Assembly: GCA_947174945.1 (NCBI GenBank)
Contig: CAMWKZ010000015.1
Location: 1 to 52,962, forward strand
Direction: 5' to 3'
Origin: an uncultured Prevotellaceae bacterium
GTDB lineage: Bacteria; Bacteroidota; Bacteroidia; Bacteroidales; Bacteroidaceae
Length of the DNA stretch: 52,962 bases
Shown here: in pieces, positions 1 through 8,954 of the stretch
Position numbering within the stretch: position 1 is the stretch's first letter
Layout of the letters: the number at the start of each line of letters is the position of its first letter
Notes under the pieces: generated by a model
Database searches by the model: none
Told to the model about the DNA's origin: nothing
The model's input: only the letters and a program-made list of their open reading frames with translations
Program-made: the position numbers and the translations under genes

Positions 1-1
1 T

Positions 2-1834
2 ATGGCCGACAGCCGACAGGTGCTGTCGCCCGACGGACGGCTGTCACTGACGGTTGGTGTTGAACAGGGCATCGCCACTTACAGCGTGGCCTGCGACGGA
101 CGGCAGCTCCTGTTGCCCTCACGGCTGGGACTGACCACGAGCGACGACAACTGGGCCAGTGGCGTGACGCTGCAAGGGCTGTCGAAGGTCAAGCAACGGT
201 CGGACAGCTATACGAACATCCACGGCAAGGCACGCAAGGTGACGTGTCGGTGGAACGAGGCGGTGGCCACGCTGCAGGGCAGCAACGGCAAGCCGCTGAA
301 GGTGGAGCTGAGGGTGTACAACGACGGTGTGGCGTTCCGCTACGTGCTGGACGAGGCCGCTACGCGCCGCTTCACGGACGAGCAGACGGCATGGACGATG
401 CCCGAGGGTGCCCGCCGATGGTTGCAGAAGTTCGTGACGAGCTACGAGGGCGACTTCCCCATGCAGCAGGGCGCAGCGCAACAGGGGGCATGGAACTATC
501 CCGCACTGTTTGAGACCGACGGCAAGTTCGTGCTGCTGACGGAAGCCAACCTGTCGCCCATGTACTGCGCCACGCACTTGGACAACGGTGCCGAGCCGAA
601 TACCTACAAAGTGTCATACCCCTTCGAGTGGGAGGGTCGCGGACAGGGCGATGTCTGCCCCGTGTGGGACGGTGCGTGGAAGTCGCCTTGGCGCATCGCC
701 ATCGTGGGGCAACTGGCCGACGTGGTGGCATCGACGCTGGTTGACAACGTGAGCGATGCACCCGCCCGAGGCCGTCGCGACTGGGTGAAGCCCGGGCGTG
801 CCGCATGGGTCTACTGGGCGTATAATCACGGCACAAAGGACTTCCAGATATGCAAGCAGTATGTCGACTTGGCCGTTGAGATGGGCTGGGAGTACGTGCT
901 GTTCGACTGGGAGTGGGATGCCATGACCAACGGCGGCAAGCTGGAGGATGCCGTGGCCTATGCACGCTCGAAGGGCGTGATGCCGTGGCTCTGGTACAAC
1001 TCAGGAGGGGAGCACACGTATGTGAGGGCCACACCGCTGGACCGAATGCTGACGCACGAGAACCGCATGGAGGAGTTTGCATGGCTGAAGCGCATAGGCA
1101 TAGTGGGCGTAAAGGTCGACTTCTTTGAGAGTGACAAGCAGAATATCATCAACTACTACTTGGGCATACTGGAGGACGCAGAGAAGATGCAGATGATGGT
1201 CAACTTCCACGGCTGTACGGTGCCCCGGGGATGGAGCAGGACATACCCTCACCTGATGTCGCAAGAGGCGGTGTATGGCGCTGAGCAGTATAACAACGCG
1301 CCCTACATGACGTCAAACGGTGCCCGCATCAACTGCCTGCTGCCGTACACGCGCAACGTGGTGGGGCCGATGGACTACACGCCCGTGGCGTTTACCAACT
1401 CGCAGCATCCGCACGAAACCTCGTGGGTGCACGAGCTGGCGCTGTCGGTGGCCTTTGAAAGTGGCGTGCAGCACTGGGCCGACCGTCCTGCGGGGTTCCT
1501 GAACTTGCCAGCCGAGGCTAAGGCGCACATGCAGGAAGTGCCCGTGGTGTGGGACGAGACGCGACTGTTGGACGGCTATCCGGGCGAGTATGTGGTGATG
1601 GCTCGCCGCAGTGGCAAGACGTGGTATGTGGCGGTGCTCAACGGTACGAAGCAGCCCCGCGAGATAGCTGTGCGGCTGCCCCTGCCGAAGGGCAAGTATC
1701 GCGTAACCACGTTTACCGACGGCAAACAGCAGGAGCAGATGGACATCAGGCAGACGACCATCGACAACGGAACGCTGGCAACATCAGTGAAGTGCCTGCC
1801 GCAGGGTGGGGCACTGCTGGTGCTGAAGAAATAA
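2..1834 (+). CDS. Glycoside hydrolase family 97 (alpha-glucosidase/alpha-galactosidase type), 5' end cut by window
   Basis: Hydrolyses alpha-linked glucosides or galactosides, normally in the periplasm, as SusB does. The visible 610 residues hold the GH97 order: an N-terminal beta-sandwich (about 5-250), a TIM-barrel catalytic domain (about 260-540; WVYWAYNHG, YVLFDWEWD, VGVKVDFFESD) and a C-terminal beta domain. The Asp of KVDFF (residue 373) sits where retaining GH97 enzymes carry their nucleophile; this suggests a retaining, galactosidase-like member rather than an inverting SusB-like one, but that is an inference. The first visible ATG is at base 2 and the protein begins directly with mature-type sequence (SPDGRL), so the signal peptide and true start are probably to the left of the window. 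The gene converges with the GH43 gene, with two bases between the stops. Family assignment is firm; substrate is not known. Confidence 0.9.
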   Translation: MADSRQVLSPDGRLSLTVGVEQGIATYSVACDGRQLLLPSRLGLTTSDDNWASGVTLQGLSKVKQRSDSYTNIHGKARKVTCRWNEAVATLQGSNGKPLKVELRVYNDGVAFRYVLDEAATRRFTDEQTAWTMPEGARRWLQKFVTSYEGDFPMQQGAAQQGAWNYPALFETDGKFVLLTEANLSPMYCATHLDNGAEPNTYKVSYPFEWEGRGQGDVCPVWDGAWKSPWRIAIVGQLADVVASTLVDNVSDAPARGRRDWVKPGRAAWVYWAYNHGTKDFQICKQYVDLAVEMGWEYVLFDWEWDAMTNGGKLEDAVAYARSKGVMPWLWYNSGGEHTYVRATPLDRMLTHENRMEEFAWLKRIGIVGVKVDFFESDKQNIINYYLGILEDAEKMQMMVNFHGCTVPRGWSRTYPHLMSQEAVYGAEQYNNAPYMTSNGARINCLLPYTRNVVGPMDYTPVAFTNSQHPHETSWVHELALSVAFESGVQHWADRPAGFLNLPAEAKAHMQEVPVVWDETRLLDGYPGEYVVMARRSGKTWYVAVLNGTKQPREIAVRLPLPKGKYRVTTFTDGKQQEQMDIRQTTIDNGTLATSVKCLPQGGALLVLKK

Positions 1835-1836
1835 GG

Positions 1837-3480
1837 CTACTCGAAGACGAGGCTGTGAAGCGTGCAAAGCGACTTGCCCTTCGTCTCAGACTTGAACTTG
1901 AGGAACAGGGCAGTCTTGCCTTTCTGCTGGCCCAGTTCGGGCAGTGCAACGCTCAGTTCGGTGGGTTGCTGGGGCATATCGGCACGCAGCTCAATGGTGC
2001 CCAGCGGTTTTCCGCCCTGTGCAGCCCACGGGCGCACCGCCATTACCTCAATCGTGCCGTCGATGCCCTCGGGCGTTAGGTTCAGGCTCAGCTTCACATC
2101 TTTGCGGCCCGCCGTGGCATCGAGGTTGAAATACTTGTAGCCCACGATGCTGCCGTCGGTGTTGTTCACCACGTCGTTGGTGTTGTTCTGCAAGTCGTAA
2201 GGTGCCTTGAAATTGCTGTCCGTGCCGTAGCCAGCAGCCACGTATGAGCCATAGTAGGTATAGTTGGGCCACTCGTGAACGGCGGGTTTCGGGCCTGTGT
2301 ACCAGCAGGCAATGCCTGCGGAGTGGCGCTCCAGCGGGTTCAGACCGTTCAGCGCAAAGCCTTCGGAGTTGTACTCACCCTCGCTGATAAGCACTTTGCC
2401 GCCTTTTCCTTCTTCCACCTTTACGTCGATGGGTGCCACCATGGCCTGACGCGCATACTCGTTGGTGCCCGTCTGTCGGTGATAGAACACGTACCACTGG
2501 CCGTTAATCTCGCAGATGGAGCCGTGTGTGTTGCCGTCGGGCGTGGCCGAGGGTATCACGTTGCCCTGCTCGTCCTTCTCGCGGGCACGCCCGTCGATGA
2601 TGGTGCCGCCATACGTCCAAGGCCCTAACGGGTGGTCGCTGTAGGCGTATGCCAGGGTGTAGTTGGACGTGGGCAGCCCGAACTCGCCGTCTTCGGTGAA
2701 GCGACTGTACACGAACACGTACTTATCCTTTATCTTGCGGATAGACGATGCCTCGAAGAAGCGGAACCGCCCCTCCTGATTGCGACCTGAAATCATGTCC
2801 TCAACCACCTGCGTCCCGGGCTTTACGGTCGCCATCGTCGCAGGGTCGAACTCGGCAGCGTATGAGCGTTCGAAGCCCCAGTAGCCGTACACGCGCCCGT
2901 CGTCATCGACAAACACGGCAGGGTCGAACTGCAAAACACCGTCCACCTGATTGGGGTTCTCGGCGTTCCAGTTGCACACCTCAAAGGGCCCGTCGGGTCT
3001 GTCGCTCTTGGCTATCAGGCCGTTGCGCCAGCCCGTCTGGTCGTTGGGAAACAGGTAGTAGGTCTTCTTGCCCGCATGGTCAGTCACCATCGTCACGTCG
3101 GGAGCATAGAGCACATCGGCAGTACCCGCAGTGTCGAAGGGCTCGCCCTTGGCGTTCTTGTCGACAACGAGAATCACCCCGTCGTACCGCCAGTTGTTCA
3201 GACTGTCAACCGAGGCCGACCACACCACTTGGTCGCGCCCGCAGTAGCCTGTAATCATATTGTCGTGCGAACCATATACATAAACTCGGTACTTCCCCGG
3301 CTGGTCAGGGTCTTCAAACACGTATGGCTCCCCGTCGGGAATGTGTTCCCATAGGGGCATGAAAGGGTTACCCACCGTACTAAGTGCCACACTTGCCTTC
3401 TCAGCTACTTTGTTCGAGCAAGCCGTTGCCAGTCCTATGCAACAAGCCGCCACCATACCTATCTTCATTAAGTTCTTCAT
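1837..3480 (-). CDS. Glycoside hydrolase family 43 lipoprotein (arabinofuranosidase/xylosidase type)
   Basis: Predicted to remove arabinose or xylose units from plant polysaccharides at the cell envelope. The N-terminus MKNLMKIG plus a hydrophobic stretch ending LATAC is a lipoprotein signal, so the Met at 3480 is preferred; upstream in-frame Met codons at 3486, 3492 and 3507 would only lengthen the n-region. The five-bladed GH43 propeller shows the expected acidic residues: Asp in IPDGEPYVFED, Asp in QFDPAVFVDDDG and Glu in RFFEASSI. The last ~130 residues resemble a CBM6-like beta-sandwich (YKYFNLDATAGR, then GTIEVMAVRP). The protein is about 547 aa, usual for a GH43 with such an appended module. 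It converges with the GH97 gene; together they look like polysaccharide-utilisation enzymes, although no SusC/SusD pair is visible. Substrate cannot be fixed from sequence. Confidence 0.88.
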   Translation of the reverse strand: MKNLMKIGMVAACCIGLATACSNKVAEKASVALSTVGNPFMPLWEHIPDGEPYVFEDPDQPGKYRVYVYGSHDNMITGYCGRDQVVWSASVDSLNNWRYDGVILVVDKNAKGEPFDTAGTADVLYAPDVTMVTDHAGKKTYYLFPNDQTGWRNGLIAKSDRPDGPFEVCNWNAENPNQVDGVLQFDPAVFVDDDGRVYGYWGFERSYAAEFDPATMATVKPGTQVVEDMISGRNQEGRFRFFEASSIRKIKDKYVFVYSRFTEDGEFGLPTSNYTLAYAYSDHPLGPWTYGGTIIDGRAREKDEQGNVIPSATPDGNTHGSICEINGQWYVFYHRQTGTNEYARQAMVAPIDVKVEEGKGGKVLISEGEYNSEGFALNGLNPLERHSAGIACWYTGPKPAVHEWPNYTYYGSYVAAGYGTDSNFKAPYDLQNNTNDVVNNTDGSIVGYKYFNLDATAGRKDVKLSLNLTPEGIDGTIEVMAVRPWAAQGGKPLGTIELRADMPQQPTELSVALPELGQQKGKTALFLKFKSETKGKSLCTLHSLVFE

Positions 3481-3588
3481 ATCCATAAACATATTAAACA
3501 AACGCACTCCACTTGCGTTTTATTGTCTGCCCAATGATTGTTATGGTTGTATATCTTGATACTAACACAAAGAAAAACGGTTTTTTTC

Positions 3589-3620
3589 TTTGTGTTTCGC
3601 TTATTTTGCACTACCTTTGC
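3589..3620 (+). promoter_or_regulatory. Bacteroidetes-type promoter of the B12 uptake operon
   Basis: TTTG at 3589-3592, 19 bases, then TACCTTTGC at 3612-3620. This matches the Bacteroidetes primary-sigma consensus (TTTG, N19, TAnnTTTG) closely and lies just ahead of the cobalamin riboswitch. Confidence 0.75.
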
Positions 3621-3621
3621 A

Positions 3622-3800
3622 CCCGCATTAGGTAAGGGAATGGGGTGCGAATCCCCAACTGTCCCGCAGCTGTGAGCAGCCATTGACGGAGCAAGCACGA
3701 TGTCACTGATATTATTGGGAAGACGCTTGTTTGACGGGGCTGTAAGTCAGAAGACCTCCTTGTGCATCAATGCGCTTTTCCTGCTTCTGGGGTTAGGCAG
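3622..3800 (+). promoter_or_regulatory. Cobalamin (B12) riboswitch aptamer
   Basis: The leader carries the conserved blocks of the cobalamin riboswitch in order: GGTAAGGGAATGGGG near 3631, GAATCCCCAACTGTCCCGCA, then GCTGTGA, GTCACTG-like and GGGAAGACG blocks, and the B12 box AGTCAGAAGACCTCC at 3745-3759. It sits between a strong promoter and a btuB-like gene, the classic position for repression of B12 import when adenosylcobalamin is plentiful. The exact 3' end of the aptamer is approximate. Confidence 0.93.
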
Positions 3801-3833
3801 CAAGGCGCGAATACGTGTATTATTATATAAGTC

Positions 3834-3874
3834 GGGGAGACTTATGTCGTGAGATAAGGAGTCTCCTCTTTTTT
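3834..3874 (+). terminator. Intrinsic terminator of the riboswitch expression platform
   Basis: A nine-pair stem (3834-3842 with 3860-3868, one G-U pair) is followed at once by a six-T run, ending 14 bases before the btuB start codon. Its position between the aptamer and the first gene suggests control by transcription termination rather than by blocking translation. Confidence 0.75.
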
Positions 3875-3888
3875 ATTAAAGAACACAG

Positions 3889-5889
3889 ATGAAGAGAGCA
3901 GTGGCAATAGTGGCCGTATCATTATCATGGGCGACACTTGGCGCATGGGCGCAACAGCCCCAGCGCAGTCGCTTTGACAGCATCCAGCACGTGGGTGAGG
4001 TCGTGGTTACTGCTCGCTACAACCATAAGGAGGTAATACCGTCGCAGACGCTGACGGGCGAACAGCTGGAGAAGCTGTCGTCGCACAGCGTGGCTGACGC
4101 ACTGCGCTACTTCTCGGGCTTGCAGCTGAAGGACTACGGTGGCGTGGGCGGCATCAAGACGGTGAACATCCGCTCGATGGGCACCAACCATTTAGGCATC
4201 TCATACGATGGCATTGAGCTGGGTAATGCGCAGAACGGACAGATAGACTTGGGGCAGTTCTCGCTGGACAACGTAGAGGAGATTACGCTGTTCAATGGGC
4301 AGAAGAGTGCGCTGTTGCAGCCTGCTAGCGACTTCGGTCACGCGGGCGCCGTCTACATCCGCACCCGTGCGCCCCGCTTCCAGTCGGGCAGGGGATATAA
4401 TCTGCAGTTCAAGGCCAAGTACGGGTCGAGCGATATGGTGCGCTTGTCGGCACTGTGGGAACAGCGGCTGAGCCGTCGGGTGGCATCGTCACTGTCAACC
4501 GAGGTGCTGTCGGCCAGTGGTAAGTATAAGTTCCGCTACCGTCGGAAGAAGCAAGACGGCACGGTGGCCTACGACACGACAGCCGTGCGCCAGAACGGTG
4601 ACATCTGGGCCGTGCGTGCCGAGGGCAACCTGCACGGGATGCTGGACGATGGGTTCTGGAAGCTAAAGGCATACACCTACCATTCGGAGCGAGGCATCCC
4701 CGGTGCTATCGTCAACAACGTATGGCGGCGGGGTGAGCGTCAGTGGGACCACAATACCTTTGTGCAGGGACGTTTCCAGAAAAGCATGGGCGAGCGGTTC
4801 ACTACGCAGGCCGTTGCCAAGTACGCCTATTACGATACACGCTATGTGAACCGCGACACTACACAGATGCAGGTGGATAACACCTATAAGCAACAAGAGC
4901 TATACTTCTCGACCTCCAACGTGCTGAATATCCTGCCCGAGTGGAGCGCATCGCTGAGCTATGACTTCCGCTGGAACAAGCTCGATGCGGATATGCCCCT
5001 GTTTGTCAACCCTCATCGTTTCAGCAACTACCTGTCGCTGGCCACGGCCCTTAACATGGGATGGCTGAAGGCACAAGGTTCTGTGCTGGCCACGACGGTG
5101 AAAGACCATACGCAGGGAGCGGTCTCGCCCAAGGCGAGAGTGGAGTACACGCCGGCAGTGTTCCTGAACGTCTATCCCTTTGCCTCGCGCGAACTCTCTG
5201 TACGGCTCTATGCCAAGAAGAGCTTCCGTATGCCGACGTTCAACGACCTTTACTATACAGACATAGGCAATGCGATGCTTGCGCCCGAAACGGCTTTGCA
5301 GTACAATGCGGGAATGAGCTACGACCATCATTGGGACGGAGGGCTGATGCGCTACTTCCACGTGCAGGCCGATGCCTACTACAACTCGGTACACGACAAG
5401 ATAGTAGCTTATCCGAAGGGGCAGCAGTTTCGATGGACAATGCTTAACTTGGGGCGCGTTCACATCAAGGGCATTGACGTAGAGACGGAGCTAACGTTGG
5501 TGCCTGCAAGAGGGCTGCTCGTCACGGGCCGACTGCAATATACTTGGCAGGATGCGCGCGACGTGACCAACCCTGCCGACTCCTATTATCATCATCAGAT
5601 ACCTTATATCCCCTGGCATTCAGGCTCGGCCATCCTTAACATACAGTACCGCGGATGGGACTTGAACTATTCCTTTATCTATGCCGGTGAGCGGTACAAC
5701 CAGCAAGAGAACATTAAGTATAACTATATGCAACCGTGGTACACGAGCGACCTTTCGCTGGCTTACCGCTATAAGGGCTATCGGCTGACGCTGGAAGTCA
5801 ACAACCTGTTGTCGCAAGACTATGATGTTATACTGAACTACCCCATGCCGAAGCGCAACTACGGAATCACCTTAGACGTAAAGATATGA
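3889..5889 (+). CDS. btuB: TonB-dependent outer-membrane receptor, BtuB-like (vitamin B12)
   Basis: Outer-membrane active transporter for cobalamin, powered by TonB. The 666-residue protein starts with a signal peptide (to about residue 21, WAQQ), has a short TonB-box region (GEVVVTARYN), a plug domain to about residue 150 (LSSHSVADALRYFSG, VNIRSMG, YDGIEL) and a long beta-barrel ending YGITLDVKI. It lacks the N-terminal carboxypeptidase-like domain of SusC proteins, as expected for BtuB. It is the first gene after a cobalamin riboswitch and overlaps the next gene, a BtuG-type protein, by four bases (ATGA). Known work on gut Bacteroides shows that BtuB and BtuG form a stable complex. B12 specificity is inferred from the riboswitch and the neighbours. 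Confidence 0.9.
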   Translation: MKRAVAIVAVSLSWATLGAWAQQPQRSRFDSIQHVGEVVVTARYNHKEVIPSQTLTGEQLEKLSSHSVADALRYFSGLQLKDYGGVGGIKTVNIRSMGTNHLGISYDGIELGNAQNGQIDLGQFSLDNVEEITLFNGQKSALLQPASDFGHAGAVYIRTRAPRFQSGRGYNLQFKAKYGSSDMVRLSALWEQRLSRRVASSLSTEVLSASGKYKFRYRRKKQDGTVAYDTTAVRQNGDIWAVRAEGNLHGMLDDGFWKLKAYTYHSERGIPGAIVNNVWRRGERQWDHNTFVQGRFQKSMGERFTTQAVAKYAYYDTRYVNRDTTQMQVDNTYKQQELYFSTSNVLNILPEWSASLSYDFRWNKLDADMPLFVNPHRFSNYLSLATALNMGWLKAQGSVLATTVKDHTQGAVSPKARVEYTPAVFLNVYPFASRELSVRLYAKKSFRMPTFNDLYYTDIGNAMLAPETALQYNAGMSYDHHWDGGLMRYFHVQADAYYNSVHDKIVAYPKGQQFRWTMLNLGRVHIKGIDVETELTLVPARGLLVTGRLQYTWQDARDVTNPADSYYHHQIPYIPWHSGSAILNIQYRGWDLNYSFIYAGERYNQQENIKYNYMQPWYTSDLSLAYRYKGYRLTLEVNNLLSQDYDVILNYPMPKRNYGITLDVKI

Positions 5890-7034
5890 AGCAATACCTT
5901 ATTATATATATGGCAGTCTTGCTGGGTCTCACGGGGTGCCGCACCGATGACTATATCGTCTACATGGAGGACGAGAACGTTGGTGTGCTGACGGAACGTA
6001 CCGAGGTACAGGGTATGTACCTGCTGAACGAGGGCAACATGGGTTCCAACAAGTGTACGCTGGACTATCTCGACCTGTCAGCCGATACCGTCCACTACCT
6101 GCGCAACATCTATGCAGAGCGCAATCCCAATGAGGTAAAGGAGTTAGGCGACGTGGGCAACGATGCACAGATATACGGTTCGCGCCTGTGGCTGGTCATC
6201 AACTGCTCCAATAAGGTGGAGGTATGTCGGGCGCAAGATGCCGTGAAGCTCGGTCAGGTGGACGTGCCTAACTGTCGCAACGTGGCTTTCCACGGTGGCT
6301 ATGCCTATGTCACTTCGTATGTGGGGCCCGTCAACGTCAGCGAGATGGGGCGCGTCTATAAGGTTGACACGCTTACTCTGCAGAAGGTGGATTCCATTGT
6401 TGTAGGCTACCAGCCCGAGGAAATGGCCGTCGTGGATGATAAACTCTATGTGGCCAACAGCGGGGGCTACCGTGCCCCCGACTACGACCGCACCGTGAGC
6501 GTGGTAGACCTAAGGACATTCACCGAGGAGCGTAAGATTGACGTGGGCGTTAACCTGCACCGCTGCCGAGCCGACCGCCACGGTCAGCTATGGGTCACTT
6601 CGCGTGGCGACAACCGCTATGAGCAATCGAAGGTGTACTGGCTGGCACAGGATGCGCAGGGGCAGATGCAGGTGGGCGGAAGCATTGACGTGCCTGTGAG
6701 CGACTTGTGCATCGTGGGCGATTCGCTCTACTTCTACGGCTCCGACTATAGTGCCGTGACCTACGATGTGACGGAGGCTTATGGCATTATCAACGTCAGC
6801 ACCCATCAGCAGGTGGCTGCCCAGCTGTCGTCATCGGCTGAGTTCCAGCAAATCAAGCGGCTCTACGGCATCATCGTACACCCTGCGAACCGCGACTTCT
6901 ATCTGCTCGATGCCCGCAACTACTCGTCGAGCGGTGAGCTGTTGCACTTCCGCGCCGATGGCTCGTTTGACTATAAAGTGCGCACGGGCGACGTTCCTGC
7001 CCATGCCGTGTTCCTAACAAAAAGCAAGAAATGA
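5886..7034 (+). CDS. btuG: BtuG-like surface lipoprotein, beta-propeller cobalamin binder
   Basis: Predicted surface lipoprotein that captures cobalamin and passes it to BtuB. The N-terminus ends its hydrophobic stretch with GLTGC, a good lipobox. The remainder reads as a seven-bladed YncE-like propeller (repeats such as LYVANSGGY, VVDLRTFTEE, LWVTSRGDN, LYFYGSDYSA), and the length of 382 aa is usual for BtuG. Its start overlaps the btuB stop and its own stop overlaps the next start (ATGATGA), so the three genes are translationally coupled. BtuG proteins are a Bacteroidetes invention known to bind B12 extremely tightly; assignment here rests on fold pattern, length and locus. Confidence 0.82.
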   Translation: MKQYLIIYMAVLLGLTGCRTDDYIVYMEDENVGVLTERTEVQGMYLLNEGNMGSNKCTLDYLDLSADTVHYLRNIYAERNPNEVKELGDVGNDAQIYGSRLWLVINCSNKVEVCRAQDAVKLGQVDVPNCRNVAFHGGYAYVTSYVGPVNVSEMGRVYKVDTLTLQKVDSIVVGYQPEEMAVVDDKLYVANSGGYRAPDYDRTVSVVDLRTFTEERKIDVGVNLHRCRADRHGQLWVTSRGDNRYEQSKVYWLAQDAQGQMQVGGSIDVPVSDLCIVGDSLYFYGSDYSAVTYDVTEAYGIINVSTHQQVAAQLSSSAEFQQIKRLYGIIVHPANRDFYLLDARNYSSSGELLHFRADGSFDYKVRTGDVPAHAVFLTKSKK

Positions 7035-8143
7035 TGAAACGAATACTTACCGCACTCGCCCTTATGGGGGCGTTGACCGTACAGGCGCAGCGCATGGACA
7101 ACGTAACAGAACATTCGAAGTACGTCAAGGCCGTGGACGAATACGTGCCGGCACCGGGTCAGAACATCAACGTGCTGCCCGAGGCAACGGAGGAGGATAC
7201 GCCCGCCACGATGGCCGCCAAGTGTACGAAGGTGCTCCAGCAAAATGCCGCCAAGCTGGCCAGCGGTCAGGGAATAGACACCGATGCCGATGATGATGAC
7301 TATGACAACTCCTACCTGATTTCGTTGGGAGCCTACGGCGGCTACATCACCTTCCACTTCGACCACTCGATAGCCAACGTCGAAGGCCAGCCCGACCTGC
7401 AGATACTGGGCAACTCGACCAAGAACCTGCTGACCACGCTTGACGGCGGAGCCAGCGAACCGGGCATTATCATGGTGTCGCGCGATGACAACGGAAACGG
7501 TCTGCCCGACGATGCGTGGTACGAACTATCGGGCAGTGCCGATGTCGACAGCGTTGGCAAGGTGGTCTACGGCTATCAGCTCACCTACACGCGCAAGCCG
7601 ATGGAGAACATTCCGTGGACGGACAACCAAGGTGCGACGGGTGTGGTGACGCGCATCGGATTCCATAAACAAGAGTATTACCCCCTGTGGTTAGGCGACC
7701 AGCTGACGTTCAAAGGCACGCTGTTGCCACAGAACGGCATCGACTCCAACGGGCTGGGAACCAACTGGGTGCGTGTCTTCATGCGCAACGGCTATGTGGA
7801 CAACAAGCCCAACAGCGACGCGGAGGCCAACAGCTTCGACATTAGCAGTGCCGTCGACGAGCACCGCCAGCCCGTTCACCTCGACTTCATCGACTTTGTG
7901 CGAGTATATACGGGTGTGAACCAGTTCTGCGGCTGGATGGGTGAGACCTCGACGGAAGTGGCCCATGCCGAAGACCTGCACCTGAGCGAGTCGCTCAACC
8001 GCATCAGGTCGGCCATTGCCGGCATCCGTGACGTGCAGTCGGCGCAGCCGGACGGCACGTGCTACGACCTACAGGGGCGCCAGACCACACCCCAGCGCAA
8101 GGGGCTTTACATCCGCAACGGGAAGAAATACATCATACATTAA
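7031..8143 (+). CDS. Exported protein of the B12 operon, with C-terminal YDLQGR-type motif
   Basis: A 370-residue exported protein with a signal peptide (cleavage near VQAQ, residue 20) but no lipobox Cys. A middle segment, SRDDNGNGLPDDAWYEL, resembles a calcium-binding dockerin/EF-like loop. The C-terminus (CYDLQGRQ, then KGLYIRNGKKYIIH) is the short beta motif common at the ends of exported Prevotella and Bacteroides proteins, sometimes linked with type IX secretion sorting. Start may be 7031 or 7034 (two ATGs in a row); both overlap the btuG stop. Similar proteins are found in B12 loci of this phylum. A role in binding or presenting cobamides at the surface is inferred from the operon only; the biochemical function is unknown to me. 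Confidence 0.7.
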   Translation: MMKRILTALALMGALTVQAQRMDNVTEHSKYVKAVDEYVPAPGQNINVLPEATEEDTPATMAAKCTKVLQQNAAKLASGQGIDTDADDDDYDNSYLISLGAYGGYITFHFDHSIANVEGQPDLQILGNSTKNLLTTLDGGASEPGIIMVSRDDNGNGLPDDAWYELSGSADVDSVGKVVYGYQLTYTRKPMENIPWTDNQGATGVVTRIGFHKQEYYPLWLGDQLTFKGTLLPQNGIDSNGLGTNWVRVFMRNGYVDNKPNSDAEANSFDISSAVDEHRQPVHLDFIDFVRVYTGVNQFCGWMGETSTEVAHAEDLHLSESLNRIRSAIAGIRDVQSAQPDGTCYDLQGRQTTPQRKGLYIRNGKKYIIH

Positions 8144-8174
8144 TTAATTCATCTAATAAACATTCAACACAGTT

Positions 8175-8954
8175 ATGAAGAAGCAAATGATTTATGCCAG
8201 TGCCGTCCTGCTTTGCAGCGTGGCCATGTTGTTTACGTCGTGCAGTCAGGAAGACAACGCAGGCGAGCCAGTCGAAGCGTCAAAGTATGTCACCGTAGCC
8301 GACTTCGAGGACGTTGACGTGACGTTGAACGACAAGGGTTTCTGGAACGGAGAGCGGAAAGGCGAGCCTACGATTGGCGACTGGGGCGAGGAGAACTACG
8401 AGTGTACCGCAATCAGCGGACTGGTGACCACCCACGTGACTTACAGCTACATGATGGGTATGGACTGGTATCAGGGCATCGCTCTGTCGAACAGCACAGA
8501 GACGGAACTGAAGGGGCTTGACAGCCAGTACAACAACATTGTGGGTGGCGGAGCCGATGGGTCGAAGAACTATGCCGTCGTGTATGGCAGTGGGTCTACC
8601 ATCGACATCAATGCCGTGGGCGGTGCCGAGGTAAGCAGTATCTGTATCGCCAACAGCTCGTACACCATGCAGAGCGTACTGGTGGGCGACGGCTATTCAG
8701 ACAAGTTTGCCAACGCAGGCGACCACATCTACGTGAACATTGAGGCTACCAAGGCTGATGGCACGACGGCCACCAAGACCGTCAAGCTGGCCGAGTACAC
8801 TACCGAACTGAACTACCTGAAGGGCTGGGAGAAGGTTGACCTGACCGAACTGGGCAAGAACGTGACGAAGCTGAGCTTCACGTTTGATGCCCATAACTAT
8901 GGTGTGCCCACTTACGTCTGCGTCGACAACATTGTGATTACCGAGTATCGCTGA
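8175..8954 (+). CDS. DUF4465 lipoprotein of the B12 operon
   Basis: A 259-residue lipoprotein: the signal ends LFTSC with Cys near residue 23. The body fits DUF4465, a beta-sandwich family found with cobalamin genes in Bacteroidetes (FEDVDVT near residue 45, FWNGE, YVCVDNIVITEY at the end). It follows the preceding gene by 31 bases and its stop codon shares a base with the next start (TGATG), so it belongs to the riboswitch-controlled operon. Gut Bacteroidetes have a second class of B12-binding surface lipoproteins called BtuH; this protein or its upstream neighbour could fill that place, but sequence alone does not settle which. Role in cobamide binding is an inference. Confidence 0.75.
   Translation: MKKQMIYASAVLLCSVAMLFTSCSQEDNAGEPVEASKYVTVADFEDVDVTLNDKGFWNGERKGEPTIGDWGEENYECTAISGLVTTHVTYSYMMGMDWYQGIALSNSTETELKGLDSQYNNIVGGGADGSKNYAVVYGSGSTIDINAVGGAEVSSICIANSSYTMQSVLVGDGYSDKFANAGDHIYVNIEATKADGTTATKTVKLAEYTTELNYLKGWEKVDLTELGKNVTKLSFTFDAHNYGVPTYVCVDNIVITEYR

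Noticed and set aside
2..3507. A complete polysaccharide utilisation locus
   Set aside because: Only two glycosidases are visible, on opposite strands, with no SusC/SusD pair or regulator inside the window.
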